Assembly: GCA_000711775.1 (NCBI GenBank)
Contig: ARYC01000442.1
Coordinates: forward strand, 1-64,000
Source: Oxytricha trifallax
Taxonomy: Eukaryota; Ciliophora; Spirotrichea; Sporadotrichida; Oxytrichidae
Length of the DNA: 64,000 bases
Reading direction: 5' to 3'
In this document: piece by piece, positions 22,337 through 34,600 of the stretch
Layout: each line of letters begins with the position of its first letter
Position numbering within the stretch: position 1 is the stretch's first letter
Program-made: the position numbers and the translations under genes
Notes under the pieces: model-generated
Seen by the model: only the letters and a program-made list of their open reading frames with translations
What the model was told of the DNA's origin: nothing
Databases searched by the model: none

Positions 22337-22968
22337 GGGTGGTACCTGTCTCACACCCCCCCACTTTTATTATAAAAAAAATAAAAACAGAAATTATCTA
22401 ACTAACCAAATTTGGGTCGAAAATCACGAATTTAATAATTAAATAACTTTTTGGTAACACTTTGAGGTATTATGACCTTGAAAAATTTATCGATTTATCA
22501 TAAAATTAAAATATAAATAGTTAATTTTTTATAACTTTTTGGTGATTTTTTCCTCCAACTACTTTCATTTCTTAACTTATAATTTCATTTGTATTGAAAC
22601 TTGGAGAAAACTTATTCTTACATTTGGAGTGGCAAAACAATATTATTCATAAAATAATTGATTATTCACTATATTAAACATAATTTAATTTTAAATAGAC
22701 TCCAAGTTTCAGTACAAATGAAATTATAAGTTAAGAAATGAAAGTAGTTGGAGGAAAAAATCACCAAAAAGTTATAAAAAATTAACTATTTATATTTTAA
22801 TTTTATGATAAATCGATAAATTTTTCAAGGTCATAATACCTCAAAGTGTTACCAAAAAGTTATTTAATTATTAAATTCGTGATTTTCGACCCAAATTTGG
22901 TTAGCAAGATAATTTCTGTTTTTATTTTTTTTATAATAAAAGTGGGGGGTGTGAGACAGGTACCCCCC
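22337..22968. mobile_element. 632-bp foldback element with 8-bp target duplication
   Basis: Flanked by AAATTAAT at 22329-22336 and 22969-22976. Ends GGGTGGTACCTGTCTCACAC and the complement of GGGGGGTACCTGTCTCACAC. Arms of about 265 nearly identical bases surround a loop of about 100. No ORF of its own beyond chance. The 8-bp duplication is the size made by hAT-type transposases (established knowledge), so a non-autonomous hAT-like element is likely. Confidence 0.88.
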
Positions 22969-22976
22969 AAATTAAT

Positions 22977-23600
22977 TAATAAATGTTTGGAGTTTTATGA
23001 TTTATTCTACTTTAAATTTTTAATGATTCCTTATTTTTAATAAAAAAATTAAAAATAAATAAATTTAAATTCAATTCGTTGCTTTATATTGACTATGGCA
23101 ACTTCTAATAATCTTAAATTATTATTTTAATTCTATTTAATATGAAGTTGTATAAATAATTTCAATATTTCTTTCAATAAGAATTATCTAATTATAGAAG
23201 TTTTTATAAAAAGTATTTAGTTTCCTAAACTTTAAGAAATTATATTTCTTTAAACTAGTTTATTTACATTAAATTTCTATAACTGTTAGTTTGTTTTAAT
23301 AAAATAAATTGGACCATCTAATATTTATTTTAAATTCTAATTTATGATAAATTGATAAAACTTCTAATTCAAACTCCCTTTGTAAATATTTAATGACTGA
23401 TACTCATCCTTGCATTAAATTTAAGTTTATGCATATGAATTAAATATGAAATTTGCTTAAGGCTAATCAACTAAATGGATATCTAGATAAGTTTGATATT
23501 TATCTAATAAAATTTTCAATTAATTATTTATTAATACTTTGCCTTTTTAGGGTTTCATTTATAAATAATATACAGCTCGCTCAAAACATTCAAATTATTG
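22977..23600. other. AT-rich stretch without a supported gene
   Basis: No recognisable feature. Confidence 0.45.
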
Positions 23601-24967
23601 AAGTAATGTACATATGACTTTGAAAAAATCTCGAAAAAAAATCTAAAAAAAAGGTTTATTTCAATTTCCAAATGATTTACGAGGTACTAGTTTATAAAAT
23701 GAGAATTAATACAACTTTAATCATATAGAAATAGAAAACATTACACAATTCATTAAGTTAGCAGGTTACTTTATAGTTATATTTAAAGGCCAGAAGAAAT
23801 GAACATGAATACAGGAGATGAAATAAGAGAAGAAAATTTGGGCATATGAAGTCTTAAGAATAAGAAAAGAAAAAGAAGCATAATCCTTTTAAAAGATCAT
23901 ATAAAATGTGAACTATTTCATTTATTTAGCTGTCAAACTCATTAATTAATATTCAATCTCCCTTAATTTGCACATATCGAGTCTCTTCGTTATTTACTCT
24001 CTTAAACTACTTTGTATTAAGTCAACTGTATCGATTGGTAAACCATGCATTAGATGATACAACAGTATCCTTTTGTAATAATTATTGATTTAACTCGAGT
24101 AAGAATTAATTCCATTAAATTATTGGTTGTAAGGTACGTTGTAAACATGTTTTTATGTTTAACTCTTTACAATCTTTCTAAGACTCCTTAGTCTTCTGGA
24201 GCTGATAAGTAATCAATAAATAAGATGTCATCTTGATCGTGGTATTTATTTCTTAGCTAATCCAAGAATTAAAATAAAACTCTCGCTTAATAGTGTGAAT
24301 AAGACAGCTTTCTATACTAATACCATCTAAATTTGCTTTTGTTACAGATTTTTACTTTTAGCCATATTTATTTATGACAATAAATCACTGCATTTAATTA
24401 TATTTAAATTTTATATCATTACTATAAAAGGGATCTGTAAAATCAATAACTTTCTATATAATTCAGTTACTAGTCTATAGAGTAATAATATCTCTACTTC
24501 TGTAAATATTCGCTAGAGATCAAGGAGATATTATCATGTCAAGAAACTTGCTATAAAACATTTTAGCTTGCTTGGTGTAATCATCAATTTAAAGACTTTG
24601 ATTCACAGAAGTATTCAATTTGGTGCTTGCAATGGGAACTTATATTATCTTGTTGGATAACTTTTAAAGAAACATAACTAAAATTTAATACAGCAAAACA
24701 TAAGTGAACCTAATAGTTTATGCACATTTGATTAAATTTTTTGCTAAAACTGAATTGATTTACACACTGATTTGACTAAGTTTATATTAACATTGCAAAG
24801 CTTTGGCAATAAATGTAAATATTACTCATCACAAAAAACCTAAATATCGCAGTTTTCTATTTCAATATGGAAATTGGTCGAATTAATCTACAAACCCCAA
24901 TAAGAACAAAAAATAAATTTATATTTCTTAATATTATAGAAACTCAATAAGAAATTTTGGTGTTTTG
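23600..24967 (+). mobile_element. decayed TBE fragment (22-kDa end, transposase, right terminal repeat)
   Basis: From left to right: about 300 bases similar to the 3' end of the TBE 22-kDa gene (AGATGAAATAAGAGAAGAAA at about 23815), the transposase pseudogene on the minus strand, and a degenerate terminal repeat at about 24889-24967 (AAACCCCAATAAGAAC ... AATTTTGGTGTTTTG) followed by ATT. The 57-kDa part is missing on the left. Confidence 0.82.
23930..24850 (-). pseudogene. TBE 42-kDa transposase pseudogene
   Basis: Same orientation relative to the terminal repeat as in the complete TBE. Nucleotide matches include CAACTGTATCGATTGGTAAA (compare 54003), AATTCCATTAAATTA (the NGIEF region) and GGTACGTTGTAAACATG (the NVPYSP region). 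Numerous TGAs and indels destroy the frame. Confidence 0.8.
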
Positions 24968-25845
24968 ATTGATATTTCATAGTCCTTGATATTTCAATTA
25001 TTCTTCTTGTTTTTATCACTAAGTAAATTATAATCTTTTAACTTTATCAAAATTAAATTAAAACTTGTAATTAGCTAGATTTGACTTCAGACTAATTTCA
25101 CTTTAAAAAATAAATTTAGATTAATTAGTTAATCGAATAGGATAAGTTAGTATCAAATAAATTTAAATTTTTATTATTTAATTTGATTAATTAAAAAATA
25201 ATAATTTTAAGAACCTTAGAATTTGAGATATCAATATATATATGGAAGTAGAAAATAAAGTAAAAAAATAATTACTATATCATTATTAAATTGAAAATTA
25301 CTGATATTTTCAATATATTTGACTTGATCTAAGGGTATTCAGCGATTCCTCATCAACTTACTTATTTTATGAATAAAATATAAATATTTATCATTAATTC
25401 CACTTGATGTATGTATTAAGCTGAAATTATCTTGAGAATTTTTTCTTTTAATATGTTCTTTTATAATTATGGTCCAAGTTATAAACAATCTATTATTTTT
25501 GGATTTATATATATTATTGTTAATAACTCTTATTAATATACTTATTTTCTTAAAATATTTATTTTTATTGTATTTTATTATTTTTTTCTTTTATTTCCTT
25601 TTTATATCTTTTTTTTAATATTTTATTTGTATATTTCCAAATATGAATATTTCAAACAATTTATAAATTCATTCTTTTTTATTTATGATATTAATTTTTA
25701 GTTTTTTGTTTAAGAATACTAATTACAAATATTTGATTTCATTTTAATTTATCGATTCCTTGTTATTTTCATAATTTATAATTTAACATTGTTTTCTCAA
25801 TATAAAAATAATCCAGCTACAGTAATCTTTTCTTACCACTGACCT
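24968..25845. other. AT-rich stretch without a supported gene
   Basis: No supported feature; T-rich region near 25560-25700. Confidence 0.45.
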
Positions 25846-25849
25846 TGAT

Positions 25850-26040
25850 ATTAAGCTTCACTTAATCATACTTATTAGAGTTTGTGCAATTCTTTCTGAT
25901 TTCTTCTGAACTCTCTGTCTATTGCCTTCTTGACTTCTGCTCACTAGTCTTGCTGGAATTTAAAATATGTTTTTGAAACTTACAAATTGTTTTAGTAGCC
26001 AGCAGCCAGATTTCTGCCATTATTTTTATTCATCTTTGCT
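25850..26040 (-). CDS. candidate MDS, short charged helical protein segment
   Basis: Minus strand reads MNKNNGRNLAAGYQNN, then KTYFKFQQDQ, an in-frame TGA, and AEVKKAIDREFRRNQKELHK. Composition is coding-like, but the segment is only about 60 codons, so chance cannot be excluded. Confidence 0.35.
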
Positions 26041-26049
26041 TAATTATTA

Positions 26050-26790
26050 ATTCTAATTTCCTAAATCTTTCAAGTTATTTATCTTTAGTGACAAAATACA
26101 ATTTTATTTACTTTTATAGTAAATATAACATATTTATAGATAAATATGTCTAATATTCTTTTATTTAATTTTTAATGATAGCAACAATTTCTTATATTAG
26201 ATTAAGTTAAACTAATTACTTAAATTTGAACATTTTAATCAAACTAAGTTGCGTGAATTTCAACTATTTTTGAAGACATTTTTTTAATTATTAGTGAATA
26301 TTAACGTAAAAATTAACATCTATTAATGATTTCTAACTTAGAAATTCTTTTATTACTTTGTTCATAGTAAATACATTATCATTAAAGGACACCGAGTAGA
26401 ATTACATTTAATTTTTTAAATCCAAAAAAACGTAATAATTAATTTACTCAAAACCTATTAAGACTATACTTAATTTAGGCATCTATATTGAGTCCTCTTT
26501 AATTACATTTTAAGCTAAATTTCTTTATTTACATTCTATTTATTATTTTGGTGTTGAAATTATATCTAGATATTATTCACTTTATCAATAAAAATATATC
26601 TAAAATAAACATTTAAATTGAATTTTGTTTAAGATATTGAAATTATCAAAATTTATCCCTTAAAGTTAGATTAAATATTTTTGTAGGTAAATATATAATT
26701 TTTAATAAAAGAAAAATAGCTGTTAGAATCGGAGATTGACTAAATTAAAATTTAATTATTATAAAATCTCATAATTATTATAACTTTTAG
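26050..26790. other. AT-rich stretch without a supported gene
   Basis: Nothing recognised. Confidence 0.45.
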
Positions 26791-26796
26791 TAAGTT

Positions 26797-26865
26797 GCTT
26801 TTTAATAAATCACTATACTACTACTACTACTACAGGGGGGTGGTATAAAAATAAAAAGCAACTTG
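26797..26865. repeat. hairpin-like inverted repeat around a CTA microsatellite
   Basis: AAGTTGCTTTTTA on the left pairs with AAAAAGCAACTT on the right, enclosing (CTA)5-6 and ACAGGGGGGTGG. It sits about 105 bases before the first ATG of the multigene cluster, so it may mark its boundary. Confidence 0.5.
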
Positions 26866-26970
26866 ATTAGTTTATTAAAAACTTCATCTATTAAATATAT
26901 CTAAGTTAAATTAAATTTTATTTCTCCTTCCCCTTCAATTAAAGATGCTGCTTGAAGACCAGACCACAGG

Positions 26971-28833
26971 ATGTCATCGTTAAAAAAAAGCCGGTCCTCC
27001 TCTTCAGTTAAGTTATCACCCTCTATACTGCTTCCGCTACTGGCATCAGAGTCACAAGCTTTTTACCCACTACCAGCCTCCGTCTTCCATTAACGCTTAA
27101 AGAGTCTTCTCGAAATCTTATTCAGCTATTGCAAGTTACCAAAATAGATCTACGAATCAGTTGAAGCCATCCTTGGCTCAGAAAACACACACAAACATGA
27201 ACAGTATCTATTGGAGCAAATCGAACTTAAGGCAATGGTGAGGGAGCTCTTCCCGTGAATGACTAATAAGAAGGCTAATATAGAAGCTTAGGAGAACACC
27301 AACGAAGACCAGACGATTGCCAATTTAACTACAAGACTTGGTTATAGTAATTCAACTTAAAAAGACAATGAGATGATTTTAGAAGATGAAGCTTTAAGAC
27401 CTTAATCATAGAAAAGAACAAACGATATTCAAGAAAAATATCAAAGTATAGGTTAGTTCAGCCATGGCACTTGCTCAGATAGGTTGGATGAGGGAGTGAC
27501 AGCTCCCTTAAACCAATAATCATCGTAGCAAGATTAAGACCAAATACTCTTAGAAATTAACGAAATCTCAAAAGAACAAATTAAACAATTCAATAAATAA
27601 CTATTCAACAATAACTACACACACAATAATTTAACAGCTATAAGTAAATATAAGAAACTTGCAAAATAGTAATAGAAAGACAAAGAGCTACTTTAAAAAT
27701 ACGTGAAGCCTACTCGGGATCAAGTTCATTTGGAGAAGTACTATAAACTTACAATAAAATTACTAAAGGAGGCAGAGCTTAAAGAGAAACAAGCTTAGAG
27801 AGATTAAATGCATTATGTAACATACGGTCTCTATGCCATTTCAAAATCAAGGGAATCTAGAATTCCATTAGAGGACTTGAAGAGCCATGTTTGCTGTAAA
27901 AAGTACATAAGGAGTCGTCTGTTTTAGAAAAATCGGTTCTTTAAACATACAAGAAATTGTGTATTGAAACCAGAGTGTCGCTCATTTATTAGCCAGGTAT
28001 AAAGTAGGATGATAGAAGTCATCCAGAGGATTTACAAAAGTCCAGAAGAATCACTATCTAAGTACCTCAGCTCACTCTTCTAAGATACGCTCTAAACCAA
28101 GACGTTCTCAAAGTGAACATTGAGGATCGTAGACATTGCAAGGAAGGCGAAGTAAATAAAAATTGAAGGAGAAAACTGGTAAAGAAATAATGTCAACCCT
28201 CAAACAAGCTCATAAATGATTTTTATTAAGATTCTCGGGGAAATAAAACTTAAGATAGAGTATGAACCCATAATAGACGAGTAAAGATGTAACTTGCAAA
28301 TTAGTGCTATTTGCGACTCTCAAGGAATGATATAAGTAGTTGAACCATTACCTAATGAACTTAAATCACAAGTCTTTATATCAACACGGTCCTAATTAAA
28401 TGAGAATGAGAAACATTTAATTGAGGAATCAAAATCAAATTCTATAGCACCATACACTTTTACCAGAGATAATTCATTGTACGACAGAGAAATTGTTGCA
28501 ATAATCTAGGAGAGCAACTCTTCGAGAACAAAAATTCTTGCTTTAATGGATACTCTTAAAAGTAATAGCAAATGGAGTGACCATCACGAGCAGTGGCGCA
28601 ATGAGTTGACCACTATGTTATTGAAGCTTCTCGATGACTGGCGTGAGCTCGTTAAATCTAAGAAGCACGACCTCCTCCAGCAATTGTTGAAGCTTGAAGG
28701 TTTAATGGGTTAGGATTAGCCAATCGATCTTTCTCCACTAATGGACCCACTCTTCTTAGAATTCATTCCAAAAAGGAATGCTTAGTAAAGCCACCTAGAT
28801 TTTCGAAGGCTAAGAAAAGGCAGAAAAGAATGA
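26971..28833 (+). CDS. 621-codon frame with two internal TGAs, unknown protein
   Basis: Starts MSSLKKSRSSSSVKLSPS. One uninterrupted frame from 26971 to TGA 28831-28833 except for TGA at 27256-27258 (after RELFP) and 28114-28116 (after QTKTFSK). A new ATG follows directly after the first TGA (MTNKKANIEAQENTN). Gln/Asn/Lys-rich, helical in parts. A Cys/His cluster HVCCKKYIRS...FFKHTRNC at about 27885-27965 could bind metal. Much less AT-rich than the flanks. No family recognised. The next gene overlaps its stop by ATGA. It may be one gene with two mutations, or two to three proteins. Confidence 0.6.
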
Positions 28834-29504
28834 GCCCAAATTAATTCATGCCCTAGTGGGCCGCCCTCCATGAACAACTAAATCTGAATCTCTCGATAGT
28901 TGAAAGAGTGGTGAAATATACTATAGTCCAAGCGAAAGAGTTTAAGCTCGTGCCTATTCTTTGCTTGGAAAGAATAATTAAGAACACCCACTATTCTATT
29001 TTGAAAATGAAGAAAAAAAGTATAACAAGTCAGGTTTCTATGTCTAGCAGTGTAAAATGGCAGCCTTGGGCAGTGATTAGAAAACTTTCTTCGTAGTAAG
29101 AAGTGATGTAACAAATGGAACATCATTTCTCATATATACTTAAAGGTGCAACTGTCTAAGCTTCTACTTTAAGATAAGCTCTCACCTGGTTAGAAACATT
29201 GCCTCCTTTGTTAGAATAGATCTCAGTATGGGAAATTAAGGGAGCAGATCCACATTTTAAGATGATAATGGGTGAAAGTAATGCAAGCTAACTTCTGAAT
29301 TCTAGAGCCTTTTTGTTGGAAGATGAAACAAGCAGAGATGTAGTGTTTGATACAAGCATAGCTCTCTAATACACTACGTTTAAGCCAGGAAAGAAGGAAA
29401 TAACTACTGACATAATACTGTAAAACACTTCCCCTTTAAAAATGCGGTCATTGTCTGAATGCGATGATTCTAGGATTCTGGAGGAGTCTGTTTAACCAGA
29501 GTGA
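28830..29504 (+). CDS. 224-aa ORF overlapping the preceding stop
   Basis: Starts MSPNQFMPQWAALHEQLN; the ATG shares bases with the preceding TGA (ATGA at 28830-28833). Open for 225 codons to TGA 29502-29504. Largely helical with Leu/Glu/Gln; ends LSECDDSRILEESVQPE. No family recognised. The tight overlap is unusual for eukaryotic genes and suggests reinitiation, a frameshift product with the upstream frame, or a one-base mutation in a single longer gene. Confidence 0.6.
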
Positions 29505-29519
29505 GCAAAACTTTGTATT

Positions 29520-30150
29520 CTGATTCAACACTTGAGTATAATCATGCCTTTCATTCTTTGCGCGAAATTTATATTAGCTTCAAAAGTCCTAATTCAACAA
29601 ACTAATAATTAATCAAAATTCTAAAGAGGAGTGTTAGTACCCAACATTGTTGGGCATGAAGAATGACAAATCTCGTTTCATTGCAATGCTACAATCCCTT
29701 AAATTACTGAAGCCACGCAATTCTCGCTTATTTTTATAAAACCTAAACTCAAAAACATAACTTTAATTTCCCTAACAACAATTTACACTCACTTCCCATC
29801 CTTTTGCCAGGTCTTTTAAATTTATACTAAAGTTTCCAGAATTAAGATATAGCAATTAACTAAAGCCGATTGGAACATTTGTAAGAGTAAATCTACGCAT
29901 TTTAATATCTGTATAGCAAGTAGAATGTAAACAGGCTGGTTTTTAATTTGCAATATTTCAAAAAGCTAATACTTGAGTAAAACACAGCGATATAATTACT
30001 ATAATCATGGTATTGAGTCAAGCCATAATATCAATGTTATAAGTAGCATCAATAAATAAGTGCTAATTGAAAAATTCAATTAAAGTAAGTTACTATAAAG
30101 TTACTGATACTTTTCAAATTCATATATTAAACTGTTGCTTATTTAAACTT
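29520..30150 (+). other. spacer within the gene cluster
   Basis: Moderately AT-rich; no clear frame. Possibly decayed coding sequence or introns. Confidence 0.4.
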
Positions 30151-30160
30151 TAGCTTTGTA

Positions 30161-30721
30161 ATGGGTGATTCTCTTGAAAGGGCCGTTGGGCAAAATTGTC
30201 ACTCATAATATTCAAACTGCGAACCTAAGCTCTTTAAGGTTACATTTACTGTAATTCAGTTTTCATACGCTTCACTTACAGCAAGAACTCTTTTCTATCA
30301 TTCCTCAATTGATTTTCCTCTTCTTATGTTTCTACGCATTCAAATCTAGTGCGACGTCGCTTTGATTGTGGCTTCAATAAAGATGCAGCCCTCCCATTGG
30401 CAGCTGCATGAATTATAATGAAACATTTAAGAACTTACAGGCCACGAGCATACACCTGTTGAAAGCTTCTGCGAATTCGGGTCGAAGCTGAACATTTAAA
30501 GAACGCCTTTCTACTTGCCTTGTAAATTGCCTCTGCCTTGCTTAGTTAATCAGCTATTCAATCTATTCAGGGAGTATAGTATTTAGGATCTCACCTATCC
30601 ATTGTCGGTCTAATTTCAACCAGTCACGTGGTGCCGGCATGTGACTTAACACTTATTCATGTTGCTGGGCAAGATTCAGTAGGTCAAGCAAGGCAAGACC
30701 TTCAAGTTGTGGGATTGCTGA
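30161..30721 (+). CDS. unknown ORF with one internal TGA
   Basis: Starts MGDSLERAVGQNCHSQ and stays in one frame to TGA 30719-30721, with a single TGA at 30419-30421. The second half is rich in Pro, Leu, Cys and His (FYLPCKLPLPCLVNQLFN, PVTWCRHVTQHLF). No family recognised. Composition matches the neighbouring cluster genes. More broken coding-like sequence follows to about 31100. Confidence 0.45.
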
Positions 30722-31139
30722 AACTTTCACATCGTCCCGTGATATGAACTATGCAGACATAATTATATCCAATCTCAAAGAAAGCTTACATTTTTTTCAC
30801 CCTTGAGAATCTCACTTAGGAAATATGAATTGGTTGATTTAAGGTTTGGCAAGTGAGCTTTACAGTCTTGAGATAAGAAAATGTATAAATCCTTCTTGCT
30901 TTAAAGCTTGGTTTGTAAGTCCAAAAAGTTGATTGGCTATTAGTTCATTTAATCAACTGTAATTTTCAACTATAACATTGAGAGCAATAGATAAATTTAA
31001 TGGTTCATGATTCTCAATTAATAGAAGGGGTGCCTTTTTAGAAAACTTCTAATAATCAGTGGAATTCCTTAATAGCTTAGTGGAATCCTCTTAAGCAGAT
31101 TCTTATTGGTGCGATTGAAATTCTACTATAATTTAAATG

Positions 31140-32742
31140 AAAAACTTTGATTAGCATCAAGAATACTTCGAAATTTTGATCAAAGTTGAAGAGCGAACCA
31201 ATAACACCATTCATACTAGTCAGATTATTATTCAGAACTGGATTAGTTCCATTAGCCTTCATAAAGCGTAATAGATAAAACTCATAAGCAGATTCTCAAT
31301 GATGAACCCTCTTATTGCATGACTCAGTTAATTAGCTAGAGCCTGAGAAACTCCAATTAAGTGGTGATTAGGACTCATTCCTGTAATTCTTTAAAAGCGA
31401 CCAGGGACTAATTTTATTAAGATTTCAAAAGAGCAAATAATACGAGTAATGGCATATTTGTTGACCCAAAACAAATTGTAGTACAAACAATGAAGCATGA
31501 GCCTGAATTAACTTCAATGGTGGGGTAGTCTGCCATTAGAAGCCTTGCAGTAACCACACTGTAATTTCTCGACCAAGTTAATAATTAGCAAGATTAATTT
31601 TAAGATTCCACAATTCAAAAAGAACAAGTTTAGCACACAGGTTTTCACACAATTGCTTAAGAGTCATAATTCAATGATCAACTCTGCCATAGGATAGATA
31701 GCTATATCCAATAAAGAATATCACCATTTCATAAGCTTTAATAAAATCGCAAATCCCCTGAGTTCGTGAGTACTTAGTTGAAAGCAAGGAACGAGAAAAT
31801 AGAGCGACTTTTATAAGAAGGTTACTAACTTAAGAGCATTGCAAGCATTCTAGGTGTCAAAAAGTCAATTGTTCAAGGGGTCATAAAACGAAACAAGCAA
31901 TCACTCGGAAAATTAGCTATTCAGAATAACACACTCCAGCAGAAATCCTTTTCAAATAGAGCCAAAAACATTATAAGGGAGATGGTAAGAGAATCAGGAA
32001 AAATAATTGCAACTACGGCTATTTAAAAATAGATTAAGAATGATATAGGTGTTAGTCTCTCAAAGTATCACATCATAAAGTTTTTAAAGGGTGACTTGGG
32101 CCTTTCATACCATAAAGTGTATTAGATTACTCCAAATCATAATACTACAGTTTCAAAACTGTCAAGGCCACTTGCCGCTTCTGAGTTCATCCGCGCGCTC
32201 TGTCGGGGAAAGTCTTAATTAATGTTGATGAGTCTATCGTTCAGAGTACAGATAATCGTCATTATACTTGGGCGCCACCAGGTACTTCAACAGTATAAAC
32301 CTCGAGCAGGAGAATGATAAAAGTATCTATTACAGCTGCAGCTTGTAGCAATGGGTAGATGCTGTTTACAGTAAACAATGGTACAACTAATAGCTCGACT
32401 TTTATCAATTTTCTGATTCTGTTGGTGAGGCACCTGAGCATACTTGACCCATGGTGGTACACTAATTACTTGATCATTGTAGACAACGCACCATATCACA
32501 AAAGCTAATTAGCAATAGAGGCAATTAGACTAATGGGCCTACCTATTTTATTCCTGGGTCCTTACTAGTTTGATCTCGCTCCAGTAGAGCAGGTCTTTCG
32601 TAGTATAAAATAGAGGGATCTGAATGAGGCAAGATGCCCTGTGTCAACAAAGTACTTTCTCATTATCTTTCATTTATTTTTAGGAAGTAACTCTCAAAGT
32701 ATATACAGCAACTGGCTTTTTAAATATCAAATCTGGACATGA
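31140..32742 (+). pseudogene. IS630/Tc1-type transposase with HTH, one frameshift
   Basis: N-terminal region ends in a helix-turn-helix (LLQEGYQLKSIASILGVKKS, about 31805-31865), then KYHIIKFLKGDLGLSYHKV typical of Tc1/IS630 proteins. The catalytic core follows in another frame: LINVDESIVQS (Asp), RHYTWAPPGTS, LIIVDNAPYHKS (Asp) and FLGPYQFDLAPVEQVF (Glu). It ends at TGA 32740-32742. A frameshift near 32205 separates the HTH half from the core, and another lies near 31440. It presumably once mobilised the cluster; otherwise it is an insertion within it. Confidence 0.82.
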
Positions 32743-33169
32743 CTTGGCTTGAAGCCTCATTTCAAAAAACTTTAGTTTCTGCCTTAAAACACTTGAGTCT
32801 ATAAACTGTATGACGCAGATTATGAGAATATGGTAAATTAAAGTTTTTCAATAATAATTACTTTGTAGGGGTTGTACAAAAGTATTTAAAGTTTATCCTA
32901 AGAATCAGAGGTAATGACAGTCAAGGAAGCGACATGTCACTGATAGGTAATACATTACATTAAATGGTTGTGAGATAGTACAAGTCGTAAATTTACAAAG
33001 GAGCTGAGTTAGTTTTAAGTATTTTGGTAAGTAAAGTATTTTGAGTATTTTGTAAATATTTAAATCAAAAGTTAAAAGTGAACTAAAAATACAGTAAATT
33101 AATCATCTGGCCATAACAATTTAAATAAGATAGAACTTATTAATCAGATTCATTTATAGACAAAAATGA

Positions 33170-34600
33170 TTTAGTAAAAAAACAAAAGAGTTTAAGTTGA
33201 CAAGAATTCAATTTTAAAAAAAGATTTGCTGGAGTAGAAACAATTCAATATTGAACAGATCTTAGATGCTCGTAAAACTGAAAATGGGATGGAATTTTAG
33301 TAAGGTGGGAGACATATCATCCAGAGCATGATAGTTGGATACCAGAATCAAACATTGACGGCTAGTGGGGTAAGGATGAGGCTGAGATGTTTTTGATTTA
33401 CAAGAAGCCTGAGCTGCTTGATATTAAAGTTTATCAGCAGCGATGCACTGCACGTACCAAAAGAGTTCACAATGGACAAATTGTTGTCAACGATTCTGCA
33501 AAACTTGCAGTACCTCAAGACAATTAAAAGATCAAAGCAGATAATGCAAAGCCATCCAAATCAATTACCCAGGCATTAGTAGGATAACATAAATAGGCAA
33601 TAAGGACAGAGGGCAAAGTTGAAGAATGCATAAATGAGGCAGTAGTTGATTAAGAGGATGTCACTCCATTTCAATCTAAACACATTGACCCAGAGCTGGA
33701 TGACTACGAGTGCACATTCATTGATTATTCAAATGAGCATTACAATAAGCTGGTCAATAAGAATGACAGATTTCTAGACATTGACTATGGCTCAATGGTT
33801 CAGTAGACACGCGAGCAGTTCCTTCAAGGGGCTTACAAGCAAATTCTTTAAGAATTCAAGACAACTAGTTTGTACAATGAAGAGGTTTAATAGATGCCCA
33901 CTGATGATATTTTCAAAAACCCATACTGGCATCCTGGAAGACAGGATTAATCGACACTTACATGCTTCATCACGGCAAGCAACATGGTAGCAGGAGGCGC
34001 TTTGTTTGATTCTCCTGAAAAGTTTCATGCATTGTATGAATCACGAGCCCACATATCAAAAAGTCGAAAGTTGGAGATGCCATGGGAAGTGGGATACTGC
34101 TACAAGAATCTTCCATATTTATTCTTTGAACCAAAAAGTCATCAATGGTACAGCCCTATACCCACACGAGTGATTTCAGGAATTATTCTTCGAAACATGA
34201 AGGCAAATATTCACCAAGGGTGGTGGGGTCTTCTAGAGACCGATAACCCTGATTCCAAGTTTATTATTCAGGTCATGGTTTTAAATACCGTCAATTAAAA
34301 TGGTAAATAAACACCCATTAAATAATGTCATGCTGCAGTAGTGGTAAAAGATCAAATAGGTGGCTTCTACTCGATTCGGCAGAGGAAGGCACAATAGAAA
34401 TTACTCCTGAAGGTGATGCACTCGCTGAATGGTACCAGGGTGTATATTACATTGCCATGCTTGCTATTCGTGCAGATAACCCTCCAAAAAATAAAAGGGC
34501 AGCCTTCGAAAGAGAGTGGTATCGTATCATGAAGGGAGAATAAGTCATGAAACAAGGAGGGAACAGGAAGCTTATTATGAGTAGCAGGAGAAGTGTTTGA
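33170..34600 (+). pseudogene. chromodomain protein, frameshifted
   Basis: Preceded by KNKRVQVDKNSILKKDLLEQ. The chromodomain reads IEQILDARKTENGMEF, a one-base gap near 33298, then VRWETYHPEHDSWIPESNI, matching the chromodomain consensus with its Trp cage residues. Chromodomains read methylated histone tails (established), which in ciliates links to DNA elimination and in transposons to targeting. A long acidic/polar region follows (DPELDDYECTFIDYSNEHYN), then a globular-looking part (WHPGRQDQ, LPYLFFEPKSHQWYSP, QGWWGLLETDNPDSK). A second frame change near 34330 leads to EITPEGDALAEWYQGVYY. No family recognised beyond the chromodomain. Confidence 0.72.

Noticed and set aside
22846..23040. 64-aa plus-strand ORF
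   Set aside because: Lies across the right arm of the foldback 22337-22968.
23630..23660. A-runs as polyadenylated retroelement tail
   Set aside because: Runs are short and common in this AT-rich DNA; no LINE-type ORF precedes them.
27885..27965. Zinc finger in the cluster's first gene
   Set aside because: The Cys/His spacing does not match C2H2, CCHC or BED patterns; kept only as a remark.
28878..29126. Minus-strand ORF opposite the 224-aa ORF
   Set aside because: Shadow frame; the plus strand is open for 225 codons with coding composition.
32262..32499. Two minus-strand ORFs
   Set aside because: Antisense shadows of the transposase catalytic core.
33792..34028. Minus-strand ORF with a Cys-rich stretch
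   Set aside because: Antisense shadow of the chromodomain gene.
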